Source: Thermoplasmata archaeon (GTDB lineage: Archaea; Thermoplasmatota; E2; DHVEG-1). Taken from it: a stretch of DNA of 63,052 nucleotides. Position numbers and translations under genes: made by a program. The notes under the pieces are model-generated. The model made no database searches. It was not told the DNA's origin and saw nothing but the letters and a program-made list of their open reading frames with translations. Where the stretch lies: the NCBI GenBank assembly GCA_020054475.1, contig JAHWGJ010000007.1:1-63052 (forward strand), read 5' to 3'. This document shows positions 62,898 through 63,052 of this stretch, piece after piece; within the stretch, counting starts at the first letter, position 1, and each line of letters opens with the position of its first letter.

Positions 62898-63052
62898 TAT
62901 TTACACCATAATATTATCCGTAATTTGATATTTAAATATATCTATATTTAGAATAATTGATGAAATTATATATTTTTAAAAAAATTGTTAGAATAATTTG
63001 AAATTTATTTAAAAAAACTGATATAAAATTTACTACAATATTTATCCATAAT

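Overview
The window is a stretch of an archaeal chromosome, very AT-rich, with archaeal-type information genes: KEOPS Kae1/Bud32, archaeal TrpRS and IleRS, TruD, RNA polymerase subunit Rpo11/L, exosome Csl4, an Lhr-type helicase, NAC, prefoldin alpha and FtsY. Many starts carry GGAGG-like Shine-Dalgarno sequences, and promoters look like archaeal TATA boxes. The many secreted beta-helix/PKD proteins, the very low GC and the gene set suggest an uncultured member of Thermoplasmatota (Thermoplasmata). That placement is an inference, not a proof.

Layout. 1-12.7 kb: core genes, mostly on the minus strand (bud32-kae1, ileS, rpo11-truD, csl4, lhr, a phosphoesterase), with small membrane proteins between. 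13-17.7 kb: a 1548-residue surface protein. 17.9-23.9 kb: NAD(P)HX repair, NAC, TrpRS, FtsY and prefoldin. 24-28.6 kb: an accessory patch with a broken DUF4177 gene, a tyrosine recombinase carrying a zinc ribbon, small membrane proteins, a frameshifted gene, repeats and a strong hairpin. 29-33 kb: SprT-like peptidase, sugar nucleotidyltransferase, PLP aminotransferase. 33.16-33.47 kb: the RNase P RNA gene (rnpB).

The most striking part starts at rnpB. The last 28 bases of rnpB recur exactly at 38.42 kb and once more, with one mismatch, at 52.22 kb. The first pair bounds a 5-kb integrative element: integrase next to rnpB, arm-like repeats at both ends, small secreted paralogues, a beta-helix protein, zinc-ribbon proteins and a run of hairpin RNA candidates. 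The second interval (38.45-52.22 kb) has no integrase but carries a six-gene electron-transfer/glutamate operon (NuoE-like, NuoF-GltD fusion, 2Fe-2S/4Fe-4S subunit, GOGAT domain and two Cys-rich small proteins), a divergent glutamate dehydrogenase, two beta-helix proteins, a nonsense-interrupted winged-helix gene and a P-loop protein. It looks like an older, decayed or cargo-bearing island at the same target.

A second theme is a dispersed family of G-rich/C-rich hairpins (11.3, 29.0, 29.2, 37.0, 37.2, 37.35, 37.55, 38.3 and 38.8 kb). Most follow a TATA-like box by about 25-30 bases. Their arms differ in sequence but remain complementary, and several contain the anti-Shine-Dalgarno string ACCTCC. 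They are candidates for an undescribed small RNA family.

52.5-63 kb holds more secreted proteins (an extracellular rhodanese with Ig-like repeats, a sialidase-like propeller, PKD proteins, a beta-helix lipoprotein), small housekeeping-like genes, tRNA-Arg(GCG) and a fragment resembling the 3' end of that tRNA 1.25 kb away.
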